Shown: positions 9,537-18,260 of the stretch, piece after piece
How positions within the stretch are numbered: position 1 is the stretch's first letter
Layout: the number at the start of each line of letters is the position of its first letter
NCBI RefSeq assembly: GCF_002174305.1
Contig: NZ_MIJB01000032.1
Span: forward strand, 105,980 to 169,979
Length of the DNA: 64,000 nt
Source: Aeromicrobium sp. PE09-221
GTDB taxonomy: Bacteria > Actinomycetota > Actinomycetes > Propionibacteriales > Nocardioidaceae
Direction of reading: 5' to 3'
Position numbers and translations under genes: made by a program
Notes under the pieces: model-generated
Told to the model about the DNA's origin: nothing
Seen by the model: only the letters and a program-made list of their open reading frames with translations
Database searches by the model: none

Positions 9537-10112
9537 TCAGGCGCGTTCGGCGTACCGCCGGGCCGCCTGTTTCAGCGCCAGATCCGCGTCGATCCCCTCG
9601 GCCCGCGCCTCGGCCACCAGCGCGAGCAGCCGGTCGCCCAGCTCATCGCTCGCATCGAGGTCGATCCCGGTGCGAGCGAGCACCTTTTCGGCGTAGAGCA
9701 GCGCGGGCAGGGCCTCGGGGATGCCCTCGGTCGGGCTGCTGCGCTGCTGACGCTCGGCCTTCAACCGCTGCCAATTGGCGTCCACCTCCGCCGCGGATGT
9801 CACCGTCGCCTCACCGAAGACGTGCGGATTGCGATAGATCAGCTTGTCGCGGATCCCCTCGGCGACCTCGTCGATACCCCAGCCCTCGCCATCGGAGTCG
9901 GCGATCTCGGCGTGGAAGACCACCTGCATCAGCAGGTCGCCCAGTTCCTCGCGCAGGTGCTCGCTGTCGCCGGCGTCGAGGGCTTCGAGGGTCTCATAGG
10001 CCTCCTCGATCAGGTAGCCGCGCAGGGAGGAATGGGTCTGTTCCTGTGTCCACGGGCATTCGGCACGCAGCCGCGCCATGACCTCGATGAGGTCACGCAG
10101 CGGATCGGTCAT
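9537..10112 (-). CDS. mazG: MazG-family nucleoside triphosphate pyrophosphohydrolase
   Basis: Hydrolyses (d)NTPs to NMP and pyrophosphate, for housecleaning of the nucleotide pool. This 191-residue form has one MazG domain rather than the tandem pair of E. coli MazG. It opens with LRAECPWTQEQTHSSLRGYLIEEAYE, carrying the EExxE magnesium site, and then ELGDLLMQVVFHAEIA, carrying ExxD. YRNPHVFGEATV closes the domain. Its ATG overlaps the stop of the lipoprotein gene upstream (ATGA), so the two are translated together, ahead of eno. Confidence 0.93.
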   Translation of the reverse strand: MTDPLRDLIEVMARLRAECPWTQEQTHSSLRGYLIEEAYETLEALDAGDSEHLREELGDLLMQVVFHAEIADSDGEGWGIDEVAEGIRDKLIYRNPHVFGEATVTSAAEVDANWQRLKAERQQRSSPTEGIPEALPALLYAEKVLARTGIDLDASDELGDRLLALVAEARAEGIDADLALKQAARRYAERA

Positions 10113-10741
10113 GCCGAGCAGTTCAAGGCATCGGGAAGCTCCTGGCCGTCCAGCACCGGACCGGCTACCGACAACGAGCCTGACGGCGCCACGACCTCGC
10201 CGATACCGGCCATGCCGAATCTCGGATCGATCGACAGCGCCATGGAGTCGGCCTCCGCCCGCAAGATCTCCTGCCCGATCTGTCCGAGCTCCTGCTCGCT
10301 CAGGTCATCGGCTTCGTCACCGAGCTGCCTGCGGGCCAGCTCCGTGGCCACGGCCAGCGCGCGCTCATTGCGCTTGATCGTCGAGACGACGAGATCGGTC
10401 TGGTCGCCGAAGACCTGCCGCGCCTGCGCCAGATCGGAGCGATCGAGTCCCGCGACGGTGATCGAGATATCCTCACGCTCGGCCACCTGCTCGGCGACGG
10501 ACTCGAGGATCAGCAACGAGAGCGCCTGGCGTCGCACCTCCGCCCCCGGGATCGAGCTCGCGCCCTGCGCGGCGGCATTCTGCGCTGCAAGGGTGCAGTA
10601 GCCCTCGGTGACCTCGTCGGCCTCGCTCATCGAGATCCGCCCATCACCGACCACCGCGGCGCTTCCGCTGTGCACCGAGCCGCATCCGGTCAGGACGAGA
10701 CCTGCGACGACCAACAGAGCCAGACGACACCGGACGGTCAT
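10109..10741 (-). CDS. SurA-N-like lipoprotein, putative periplasmic/exported chaperone
   Basis: A 210-residue exported lipoprotein. The signal peptide MTVRCRLALLVVAGLVLTGC ends in a clean lipobox (LTGC). The mature part begins AAVVGDGRISMSEADE, like the VNG/ISxxE opening of SurA/PrsA N-terminal chaperone domains, and continues with helices (ALSLLILESVAEQVAERE). There is no parvulin PPIase domain at this length, so only the chaperone-like part is present. It sits upstream of and overlaps mazG, an arrangement common in actinobacteria near mfd. Client proteins unknown. Confidence 0.8.
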   Translation of the reverse strand: MTVRCRLALLVVAGLVLTGCGSVHSGSAAVVGDGRISMSEADEVTEGYCTLAAQNAAAQGASSIPGAEVRRQALSLLILESVAEQVAEREDISITVAGLDRSDLAQARQVFGDQTDLVVSTIKRNERALAVATELARRQLGDEADDLSEQELGQIGQEILRAEADSMALSIDPRFGMAGIGEVVAPSGSLSVAGPVLDGQELPDALNCSA

Positions 10742-10890
10742 GGAACCTCCTCATACCCACAGGACGAACCCAGCCTACCCATGACCTGGATCACGTCGTG
10801 CGCGCCTGCGGCCGCCGGCGGTGAGTTGTCACGCACCTCGGTCGTCGGCGGTGCGCTACCGCCCACCTGCACCCGGACTACTGTTGCCTT

Positions 10891-11323
10891 GTGTTGCACT
10901 CGCAGACTCCCACGCTGGCGAACGATTTCGTCGTGCTGGAGCCCTTGGCCACCGCGCACCATGACGACCGACATCCCCTCGCCTCAGGACATGGCGAACG
11001 AGATCGAGCGCCGACGCGAACGCCAAGCCGAGGGTGAGATCGCCGCCTGGGCCGTCATCGACCCGGGGAACGGCAGAGCCGTCGGCATGACGACCTACCT
11101 CAAACTCGACCCCGCGAACCGCCGCCTGGAGATCGGATCGACCTGGCTCGGCCGCAGTGCACAAGGCACCGCGATCAACCCCACTGCGAAGCTCCTGCTG
11201 CTGGAGCGGGCATTCACCGGTCTGGACTGCATCGCCGTGGAGTTCCGCACCCACTGGCACAACCGCCAGTCTCGAGCATCGATCGCGAAGCTGGGAGCGA
11301 AACACGACGGGGCCACCGGGTAG
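10891..11323 (+). pseudogene. Degraded GNAT (RimJ/RimL-type) acetyltransferase
   Basis: The N-terminal piece reads LHSQTPTLANDFVVLEPLATAHHDD from a GTG/TTG at 10891-10894. At about 10965 the homology jumps to the +1 frame and resumes PSPQDMANEIERRRERQAEGEIAAWAVID, GRAVGMTTYL, RRLEIGSTWLGRSAQGTAINPTAKLLLLE and HWHNRQSRASIAKLGAKHDG, then stops at 11323. The segment normally found between these pieces (about 25 residues) and the last 40-50 residues of the family are missing. This is a deletion plus frameshift plus 3' truncation; the 3' end meets a large inverted repeat. The 150 bases before it (10742-10890) contain no gene. Confidence 0.75.
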
Positions 11324-11371
11324 ATCCGGTTCCACCAGACCCGCCTACTCTCACCGTCACGTCCCTGCGGG

Positions 11372-11488
11372 ACGCAGGATGTGACTCCCTGGCTGTCATA
11401 GCAACCCTGAAGACACATCTTTCGTCTCCGCGGGACAGAGGATGTGCCTTCAGGGTCGTCATAGCGACCACGGAGTCACATCCTGCGT
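11372..11488. repeat. Long imperfect inverted repeat between GNAT remnant and mfd
   Basis: The outer arms ACGCAGGATGTGACTCC (11372-11388) and its exact complement at 11472-11488 pair over 17 bases. Further in, ACCCTGAAG near 11404 pairs with CTTCAGGGT near 11448, and GACACATC pairs loosely with GATGTGCC. Each arm carries its own small palindrome around GTCATAGC. The whole is about 117 bases and sits between convergent reading frames, downstream of mfd on the minus strand. Confidence 0.8.
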
Positions 11489-11533
11489 GGACCGGCCAGA
11501 CCCAACGCGACCACCGGTGGCGACCCGGCACGG

Positions 11534-14500
11534 CTAGCCGGTGATGGTGTCGAGAGCGGTCTCGACCCAGGCGATCAGCTCGCGGTCGCGCAGAGGCTTG
11601 CCACCGACCGGAGCAGTCTTCGGATGCGGCAGGAGCGCCACACCCGCAGCCTGCTTGTAAACGCTCTTGGGATACACCCGCGCAAGCCGCAGCTGCGCCG
11701 ACTCCGGCAGCTTGACCGGGGTGAAGCGGATATTCGACCCCGCCGAGGTGATCTCGTTGAGCCCAGCCTCACGGACCTTGACCCGCAACCGGGCGACGTC
11801 CAGCAGCACCTCGACCGGATCGGGCGGGGTGCCGTAGCGATCCACCAGCTCCGCGCGCAACTCCTCGACATCCTCATCGGATCGGACTCCGGCGAGACGC
11901 TTGTACATCTCCAGTCGCAGCCGCTCGCTCGGGACATACCCGTGCGGCAGATGGGCCTCGATCGGCAGCTCGATCTTGACCTCGCGCTCGGGCTCCTCCT
12001 CGCCTCGGAACTCCGCCACCGCCTCACCGACGAGCCGGATGTACAGATCGAAGCCGACATCGGCGATATGACCCGATTGCTCCCCCCCCAGCAGATTGCC
12101 CGCGCCGCGGATCTCCAGATCCTTCATCGCCACCGCCATGCCACCGCCGAGCTCGGAATGCTGGGCGATGGTCGAGAGCCGGTCGTGTGCGGTCTCCGTG
12201 AGTGGCTTCTCAGGCGGGTACAGGAAGTAGGCGTAGGCCCGCTCACGGCCACGACCTACGCGACCGCGCAATTGGTGGAGCTGCGACAGACCGAACATAT
12301 CCGCGCGTTCGATGATCATCGTGTTCGCATTGGACACGTCCAGACCCGACTCCACGATCGTCGTGCAGACCAGGACATCGAACTTCTTCTCCCAGAAGTC
12401 GACCATCACGCCCTCGAGCTGCTGCTCGCTCATCTGCCCGTGAGCCGTCGCCACGCGAGCCTCCGGCACCAGATCGCGTAGATGCTGCGCCACCTTGTCG
12501 ATGCTCTTGACCCGGTTATGGATGTAGAAGACCTGCCCCTCACGCAGCAGCTCACGCCGGATAGCGGCGACCACCTGGCGATCCTCATAGGCACCGACGA
12601 AGCTCAGCACCGGGTGACGCTCCTCCGGCGGGGTCGCGATCGTGCTCATCTCCCGGATACCCGTGATCGCCATCTCCAGAGTCCGCGGGATCGGCGTCGC
12701 GGACATGCTGAGCACGTCCACCGAAGCACGCAGGTGCTTCAGCGCCTCCTTGTGCTCGACCCCGAAGCGTTGCTCCTCGTCGACGATGATCAGGCCGAGG
12801 TCCTTGATCCGGATGCCCGGCTGCAACAGCCGATGGGTGCCGATGACCAGATCCACCGTCCCATCGGCAAGACCCTCCAACGCCGCTTGCGACTCCTTCT
12901 CGGTCTGGAAACGCGACAGCGGCTTGATCGTCACCGGGAACTGACCGAATCGCTCGGCGAAGGTCGCGTAGTGCTGCTGCACGAGCAAGGTCGTCGGCAC
13001 CAGCAGCACGACCTGCTTGCCGTCCTGGATCGCCTTGAACGCCGCTCGCACCGCAATCTCGGTCTTGCCGTAGCCGACATCACCGCACACCAGCCGGTCC
13101 ATCGGCACCACGCGCTGCATGTCGCGCTTGACATCGTCGATCGTCGAGAGCTGATCGGGCGTCTCCATATACGGGAACGCGTCCTCGAGCTCTCGCTGCC
13201 ACGGCGTGTCCGGACCGAAGGCGTGCCCCTGCGTGGACTGCCGCGCCGCATACAGCTTGATGAGCTCCCCGGCGATCTGACGGACCGCCTTGCGCGCCTT
13301 GTTCTTGCGCTGTGTCCAGTCGCTGCCGCCAAGCCGGTCGAGGGTCGGGGCCTCACCGCCCACATAGCGGCTGACCAGGTCCAGCTGATCCATCGGCACG
13401 AAGAGCCGGTCCGCCGGTTGGCCCCTTTTGCCCGGCGCGTACTCGATCACCAGATACTCCCGCGCCGCGCCCTGCACGACCCGATGGATCAGCTCGACGT
13501 ACCGGCCGACACCGTGCTGCTCGTGGACCACCGGGTCGCCGGGCGTCAGCTCCAGCGGGTCGATCTGCTTGCGGCGACGCACCGGCATCTTGCGCTCGGC
13601 GCGATCGGCGACCTTCTGCCCGACGAGATCGTCATAGGTAAGCAGCACCAGACCGAGCTTCTCCGCCACGAAGCCCTCGCTGAGCTCCGCGACGGCGACC
13701 TGTACCGTCCGGGGTCCGTCCTCCGATGGCTCGAGCTGCTCGACGGCCCGGGCCGCGATGTCGTGTTCGGCGAGCCACTCGAGCGACCGCGTCACCTGCC
13801 CCGGTCCCGGGACGGTGACGAGGACCTCGTGCCCCTCGACGAGCCACCGGCGGATGTCGCCCACCGCCGCGTCCATATCGCCTCGATACAGGGGCGCCGG
13901 GTCGACGGCGGCCGATGCGTCGTCTCCGATACCGAAGGGACCGATCGCTCCCCAGGCATGTCCGGCGCGGACCGCGTGGTCGCGCACATCGTCGAGCTCC
14001 TTGAACGCGGCCGACCCGAGATCGATCGGCGTATCGGCGCCGGTCGCCGCCGCGGCCCATGACGCCGCGAGGAACTCCTCACTGGTCGCCACCAGATCAT
14101 GCGCACGAGCCCGTACTCGTTCGGGATCGCACACGAGAACGGTCGACGACGCGGGCAGCAGGTCGACGACGAGCTCCATCTCGCCGACCAGTACCGGGGC
14201 GAGCGACTCCATGCCCTCGACGGCGTGGCCCTCGGCGAGCTTGGTGAACAGCTCGGCCAGACCGGGCTGCTCGACCGCCAGTCGTGCCGCGCGCTCACGC
14301 ACCTCATCGGTCAGCAGCAGCTCACGACACGGCGGCGCCCAAAGCCGATCCACCGCTTCGACCGTGCGCTGGTCCGCGACCGCGAAGTGGCGGATCTCAT
14401 CGACAGTGTCACCCCAGAACTCCACGCGCAGCGGATGCTCCTCCGTCGGCGGGAAGACATCGACGATACCGCCGCGGACGGCGAACTCTCCGCGCCGCTC

Positions 14501-15028
14501 GACGAGGTCGACGCGCGTGTACGCGGCCGCGGCCAGGCGTGCCACCACGACATCGAGCTCGATCTCCTGACCCGCGCGTAGCTCGACAGGCTCGAGATCG
14601 GCGAGACCCTTGACCTGGGGTTGGAGCACCGATCGCACCGGCGCCACGACCACACGCGGACGATCCACATCACCGTGCACCAGGTGACGCAGGACCGCCA
14701 GACGCCGCCCGACGGTGTCCGATCGTGGAGAGAGCCGTTCGTGCGGCAGCGTCTCCCAGGCGGGGAAGTAGGCGACGTGATCGGGATCGTCGACCAGGCA
14801 ACGCAGATGATCGACGAGATCCTCGGCGGTCCGGGCGGTCGCGGTGACGACGAGGACGGTGGCGGCATCGCGCACGAGAGCCGTGCTCACGAAGGGATAG
14901 AGAGCTTCGGTACCGGTGATCTGGAAGTCCGGCGAGCCGGCATCGCGTTCGGCGACGGCCGCGGCGATCGCCGGTTCGCGGGCCATCGCAGCGGCCAGGG
15001 GAGCCTGGGAGGAGGGGGAGGTCATCAT
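11534..15028 (-). CDS. mfd: Transcription-repair coupling factor
   Basis: A DNA translocase that removes stalled RNA polymerase from lesions and recruits UvrA. Its 1164 residues are full length. It has the UvrB-homology module at residues about 30-330 (LYPFVSTALVRDAATVLVVTAT; TLPHERLSPRSDTVGRRLAVL) and the RNA-polymerase-interacting CarD-like domain (LTPGDPVVHEQHGVGRYVEL) at about 500. The RecG-like motor follows with Walker A RLVCGDVGYGKTEIAVRAAF, DEEQRFGVEHKE, and the helicase C-terminal motifs VESGLDVSNANTMII and QLHQLRGRVGRGRERAYAY. The C-terminal TRCF domain ends in ALDTITG. It is the distal gene after pth and rplY. Confidence 0.98.
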   Translation of the reverse strand: MMTSPSSQAPLAAAMAREPAIAAAVAERDAGSPDFQITGTEALYPFVSTALVRDAATVLVVTATARTAEDLVDHLRCLVDDPDHVAYFPAWETLPHERLSPRSDTVGRRLAVLRHLVHGDVDRPRVVVAPVRSVLQPQVKGLADLEPVELRAGQEIELDVVVARLAAAAYTRVDLVERRGEFAVRGGIVDVFPPTEEHPLRVEFWGDTVDEIRHFAVADQRTVEAVDRLWAPPCRELLLTDEVRERAARLAVEQPGLAELFTKLAEGHAVEGMESLAPVLVGEMELVVDLLPASSTVLVCDPERVRARAHDLVATSEEFLAASWAAAATGADTPIDLGSAAFKELDDVRDHAVRAGHAWGAIGPFGIGDDASAAVDPAPLYRGDMDAAVGDIRRWLVEGHEVLVTVPGPGQVTRSLEWLAEHDIAARAVEQLEPSEDGPRTVQVAVAELSEGFVAEKLGLVLLTYDDLVGQKVADRAERKMPVRRRKQIDPLELTPGDPVVHEQHGVGRYVELIHRVVQGAAREYLVIEYAPGKRGQPADRLFVPMDQLDLVSRYVGGEAPTLDRLGGSDWTQRKNKARKAVRQIAGELIKLYAARQSTQGHAFGPDTPWQRELEDAFPYMETPDQLSTIDDVKRDMQRVVPMDRLVCGDVGYGKTEIAVRAAFKAIQDGKQVVLLVPTTLLVQQHYATFAERFGQFPVTIKPLSRFQTEKESQAALEGLADGTVDLVIGTHRLLQPGIRIKDLGLIIVDEEQRFGVEHKEALKHLRASVDVLSMSATPIPRTLEMAITGIREMSTIATPPEERHPVLSFVGAYEDRQVVAAIRRELLREGQVFYIHNRVKSIDKVAQHLRDLVPEARVATAHGQMSEQQLEGVMVDFWEKKFDVLVCTTIVESGLDVSNANTMIIERADMFGLSQLHQLRGRVGRGRERAYAYFLYPPEKPLTETAHDRLSTIAQHSELGGGMAVAMKDLEIRGAGNLLGGEQSGHIADVGFDLYIRLVGEAVAEFRGEEEPEREVKIELPIEAHLPHGYVPSERLRLEMYKRLAGVRSDEDVEELRAELVDRYGTPPDPVEVLLDVARLRVKVREAGLNEITSAGSNIRFTPVKLPESAQLRLARVYPKSVYKQAAGVALLPHPKTAPVGGKPLRDRELIAWVETALDTITG

Positions 15029-15106
15029 GTCCAGATTACTCAGCCCGCCTCGCGACGCTCGGGCGACCGCCCCGGCCGGGGTCTGTCCTTCAAACGGTGC
15101 GTGGGG

Positions 15107-15673
15107 TCAGCGGTTGAAGTCACTCTGGGTCGCGACCAGGCCGCGAGTGATGAGCGACTCGATGGCATCGGCCGCCTCCTCGACGTTGACGCCGACATCC
15201 TTGCGCTCGGTCGCCGAGAACGGCTTGAGCACGAAGTCGTGCACGGGCTGGCGTCCCGGCGGCCGGCCGATGCCCACGCGCACACGGTAGTAGTCGCCGG
15301 TGCCGATGGACTGACGGATCGACTTGAGCCCGTTGTGGCCGTTGTCGCCGCCGCCGAACTTCACGCGCAGCGCTCCGAAGCCGATGTCGAGCTCATCGTG
15401 AATGACCACGAGATGATCGGGCTCGATGTCGTAATACGTCATGAGCGACGCCACCGGTCCGCCGCTCTCGTTCATATATGAGCGAGCCCGGCCCAGCACC
15501 ACCCGCTCACCCTGCAAGCGTCCTTCGAGCACATCGGCTCGACGGCCCTTGTGGGCGGAGAAACGACCGCCGACGCGCTCGGCGAGCGCGTCGGCGACGA
15601 AGTACCCGATGTTGTGCCGGGTGGTGGCGTACGTGGGCCCCGGGTTGCCGAGGCCCACGATCAGCCAGGTCAT
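15107..15673 (-). CDS. pth: Peptidyl-tRNA hydrolase
   Basis: Recycles tRNA from peptidyl-tRNA that drops off ribosomes. 188 residues with all family marks: IVGLGNPGPTYATTRHNIGY with the catalytic His in RHNIG, SYMNESGGPVASLMTYY, the acidic residue in VIHDELDIGFGALRVKFGGGDNGHNGLKSI, and YYRVRVGIGRP. Its ATG overlaps the rplY stop (ATGA), giving the common actinobacterial order rplY-pth-mfd. Confidence 0.98.
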   Translation of the reverse strand: MTWLIVGLGNPGPTYATTRHNIGYFVADALAERVGGRFSAHKGRRADVLEGRLQGERVVLGRARSYMNESGGPVASLMTYYDIEPDHLVVIHDELDIGFGALRVKFGGGDNGHNGLKSIRQSIGTGDYYRVRVGIGRPPGRQPVHDFVLKPFSATERKDVGVNVEEAADAIESLITRGLVATQSDFNR

Positions 15674-16335
15674 TCCTCGTCTGCGGCGGGAGCCTGGGCC
15701 TCCTCGTCGGTGATCGCACCGACCTCGGGCTCGGGCTCATCGTGCTCGATACCGGCTTCGGCCTCGGCCTCTTCCAGCTCGGCCTCGACCTCCGCCGCGG
15801 TCGGTGCATGCGTCACGTTGACGATGAGCAGCTCCGGATCGCTCGACAGCTCGACACCCGCGGGCAGGGTCAGGTCGGCAGCCGTGATCTGCGAACCGGC
15901 CTCCAGTCCCTCGATCGATGCCTCGAGCTCGGACGGCAGGTGGGTGGCCTCGGCCTCGACCGACACCGACGCGTTCTCGGTGACGACCATGGCATCGGGG
16001 CCCGGCTCGCCGACGACATTGACGGGTACCTCGACGACGACCTTCTCACCACGCTTGACGATCAGCAGGTCGGCGTGCTCGATGAAGCCCTTCAGCGGGT
16101 CGCGCTGCACCTGCTTGGGGATCACGAGATGGGACTCGGAGCCCAGCTCGATCGAGAGCAGCGGGTTCGGCTTCTTCAGGGCCAGCATGAGGTCATGTCC
16201 CGGCAGGGTCACGTGCACCGGATCGGTGCCGTGACCGTAGAGGACTGCGGGCACCTTGTCGCTACGGCGGATGCGGCGGGCGGCGCCCTTGCCGAACTCG
16301 GTGCGGGTTTCGGCGGCGATCTTGATCTCGGCCAC
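15670..16335 (-). CDS. rplY: 50S ribosomal protein L25 / general stress protein Ctc
   Basis: Binds 5S rRNA in the large subunit. The N-terminal L25 domain (residues 1-95) shows EIKIAAETRTEFGKGAARRIRR, PAVLYGHGTDPVHVTLPGHDLM and the C-terminal beta domain (TL5/Ctc) runs to about 190. A strongly acidic tail (EAELEEAEAEAGIEHDEPEPE) is typical of actinobacterial Ctc. At 221 residues it is the long Ctc type rather than the short E. coli L25. It is the first gene of rplY-pth-mfd. Confidence 0.96.
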   Translation of the reverse strand: MAEIKIAAETRTEFGKGAARRIRRSDKVPAVLYGHGTDPVHVTLPGHDLMLALKKPNPLLSIELGSESHLVIPKQVQRDPLKGFIEHADLLIVKRGEKVVVEVPVNVVGEPGPDAMVVTENASVSVEAEATHLPSELEASIEGLEAGSQITAADLTLPAGVELSSDPELLIVNVTHAPTAAEVEAELEEAEAEAGIEHDEPEPEVGAITDEEAQAPAADEE

Positions 16336-16567
16336 GGGGGTGATGCTCCTCAGCAGACGTCGTTCACTTCAGGTCTCGGCGGCCGCCCGGCGCATGGTCG
16401 GCACAGCGCTCAGGGAGCGCCACGTCGATCACGGCTACGAGGTAGCCCTCGCCGAGGCAACCCCGCGAGTCTACCGCACGGACGGAGGCCGGTGAAATCG
16501 GTCCACGCCGCGACGCCGATGACCTCCCCGCCGAGCTGCTCGCTCTGCCACAATCAGAGCCGAGGAA

Positions 16568-16586
16568 CCGCGTTTTCGAAACGCGG
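16568..16586. promoter_or_regulatory. Hairpin abutting the ribosome site of the first histidine kinase
   Basis: CCGCGTTT pairs perfectly with AAACGCGG around TCG, ending one base before the likely ribosome site CGGGAG (16587-16592) of the gene starting at 16599. The 14-mer GAACCGCGTTTTCG (16565-16578) also occurs exactly in the loop of the inverted repeat at 28494-28507, so it may be part of a dispersed element rather than a gene-specific control site. The rest of the 263-base space 16336-16598 shows no gene. Confidence 0.45.
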
Positions 16587-16598
16587 CGGGAGACAACG

Positions 16599-18260
16599 AT
16601 GGCCACTGTGAACACCGCACCGTCCTGGCGCACCCCCCACGCGGGGTTCATCCGCGTGCTCGTGGGCGTGTTCACGATCGCCGCCGTCGTCGTCATCGCC
16701 ATGACGCTGGCATACCCCGGGCCCAGACCGCACACGGTCGTGCTGACCTCCGCCGGGGCCGCCCTCGTCGTCTTGAACATCGCCGCCTTCGCGCTCCCCT
16801 GGGAACGGCTGCCGCGACGTCACAGCTTCTGGGTGGCTCTCGCGCAGCTGGCCATCACGATCCTGCTCGCCGGCACGCTCTATCAGACCAACAATGCCAT
16901 CCCGCTGCTCGCACTGATCCCCGTGCTGTGGATCGCCTTCCAGCTCGACTGGCCCCACACGATCGCGATCATCGTCGCGCTCGGCATCGGTTGTGTCGCC
17001 TTCTGGCTGATCGCGGAGCCGATGCCGAACCGTCCACGCGTGATCGTGGCGATCAGCGTCTTCTACTTCGTGGTCACCTCACTCGCCCTCCTCACCCAGG
17101 CCAATGCCCATGCGCTGCGCCGATCACGGGCCATCGCCGAGGAGGCCTGGCGCTCGCAACAGGACGCGCTCGCGAGCGCCGAACGCAATGCCGCGGTGAT
17201 GCGGGCGATCGCCCATGGCGTCGACGCAGCCGTCTTCTTCGCGGCGCAAGACCGGTCGTCGACCTTCGCCAATCAGCGGGCGCAGGAACTCGGACGCCGG
17301 ATGGGCGTCTCCCCACAGGACCCCACCTGGGCGGGCCACGAGGTCTACGGACCCGACCGTGTCACGCCCATCCCCCCGGAGGAGCAGCTGCTGCCCCGGG
17401 CGCTCCACGGCGACTACACGACAGGGGCCTTGCAATGGGTGGGCGAACCGGGGGCGCAGCACGCGATCTCGGTGTCCTCGCTCCCGGCCGTCACCGAGAC
17501 GGGCGAGCAGGTCGGAGCCGTGATCGTCGCCCACGACATCACCAATCTGGTGGAGGCGCTGCGCGCTGCGGAGTCCTTCAGCGCCACCGTCGCCCACGAG
17601 CTGCGCACACCGCTGACATCGATCGTCGGCTATCTGGATCTGCTGGAGGCCGATGACCTGGACGAGACCGGTCGGGAGTTCTTGCAGCGCGCCCAGCAGG
17701 GGGTCACGAGCCTATCGGCCAAGCTGAGCGAGCTGCTCGAACCCTTCGAGGTGGCCGGAGCCTCGCCCTCCTTCGCCTTCATCGATCTCGTCGAGCTCGT
17801 GCGCCGGCGATTGAACCACTGGCGCGAGAGCGCCGCCACGCGCGACATCGCCCTCGAGGGTCCAGACGGCCCGCGTCACCTGCAGGTTCCCCTCGACCGC
17901 GAACTCGCCGAGCGCATGATCGATGCCGTCCTGTCCAATGCCGTCAAGTTCAGCGCCTCGGGGGGCCGCGTCGACGTATCGGTCGACACCCATGAGCATT
18001 GCGCACGGGTCACGATCGTCGACCACGGCCTCGGCATGACCCGCGAGGAGACACGGCACGCGTTCGAGCGGTTCTATCGCGCACCGACCGCGATCCGCCG
18101 CGCACTGCCCGGCTTCGGACTCGGGCTCGCCACCGCGCTGTCCATCGCCCGGGCCCACGGGGGCACGATCCGGCTCGAGAGCACCGCCGGTGCGGGGACC
18201 ACCGCAACCGTCGAGATCCCCTTGACACAGGTCGGCGCCGCGGCGCGGGGCTCCTCATGA
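16599..18260 (+). CDS. Membrane sensor histidine kinase with PAS-like domain
   Basis: A 553-residue two-component kinase. Residues about 10-175 hold about five or six hydrophobic helices (VLVGVFTIAAVVVIAMTLA, FWVALAQLAITILLAGTLY, TIAIIVALGIGCVAFWLIA), then a coiled stretch and a PAS-like domain at about 200-320 (MRAIAHGVDAAVFFAAQDRSS). HisKA follows at VAHELRTPLTSIVGYLDLLE with H333 as phosphoacceptor, then HATPase with the N box DAVLSNAVKFSASGG, G1 DHGLGMT and G2 GFGLGLATALSIARAHGG. It overlaps the next kinase gene by ATGA. Its partner is probably the response regulator at 23457-24407. Confidence 0.93.
   Translation: MATVNTAPSWRTPHAGFIRVLVGVFTIAAVVVIAMTLAYPGPRPHTVVLTSAGAALVVLNIAAFALPWERLPRRHSFWVALAQLAITILLAGTLYQTNNAIPLLALIPVLWIAFQLDWPHTIAIIVALGIGCVAFWLIAEPMPNRPRVIVAISVFYFVVTSLALLTQANAHALRRSRAIAEEAWRSQQDALASAERNAAVMRAIAHGVDAAVFFAAQDRSSTFANQRAQELGRRMGVSPQDPTWAGHEVYGPDRVTPIPPEEQLLPRALHGDYTTGALQWVGEPGAQHAISVSSLPAVTETGEQVGAVIVAHDITNLVEALRAAESFSATVAHELRTPLTSIVGYLDLLEADDLDETGREFLQRAQQGVTSLSAKLSELLEPFEVAGASPSFAFIDLVELVRRRLNHWRESAATRDIALEGPDGPRHLQVPLDRELAERMIDAVLSNAVKFSASGGRVDVSVDTHEHCARVTIVDHGLGMTREETRHAFERFYRAPTAIRRALPGFGLGLATALSIARAHGGTIRLESTAGAGTTATVEIPLTQVGAAARGSS

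Noticed and set aside
12482..14062. 526-residue open frame opposite mfd
   Set aside because: It is antisense to an intact, fully motif-bearing Mfd. Its translation is rich in Arg, His, Asp and Leu with no family motif, as expected in a GC-rich shadow frame.
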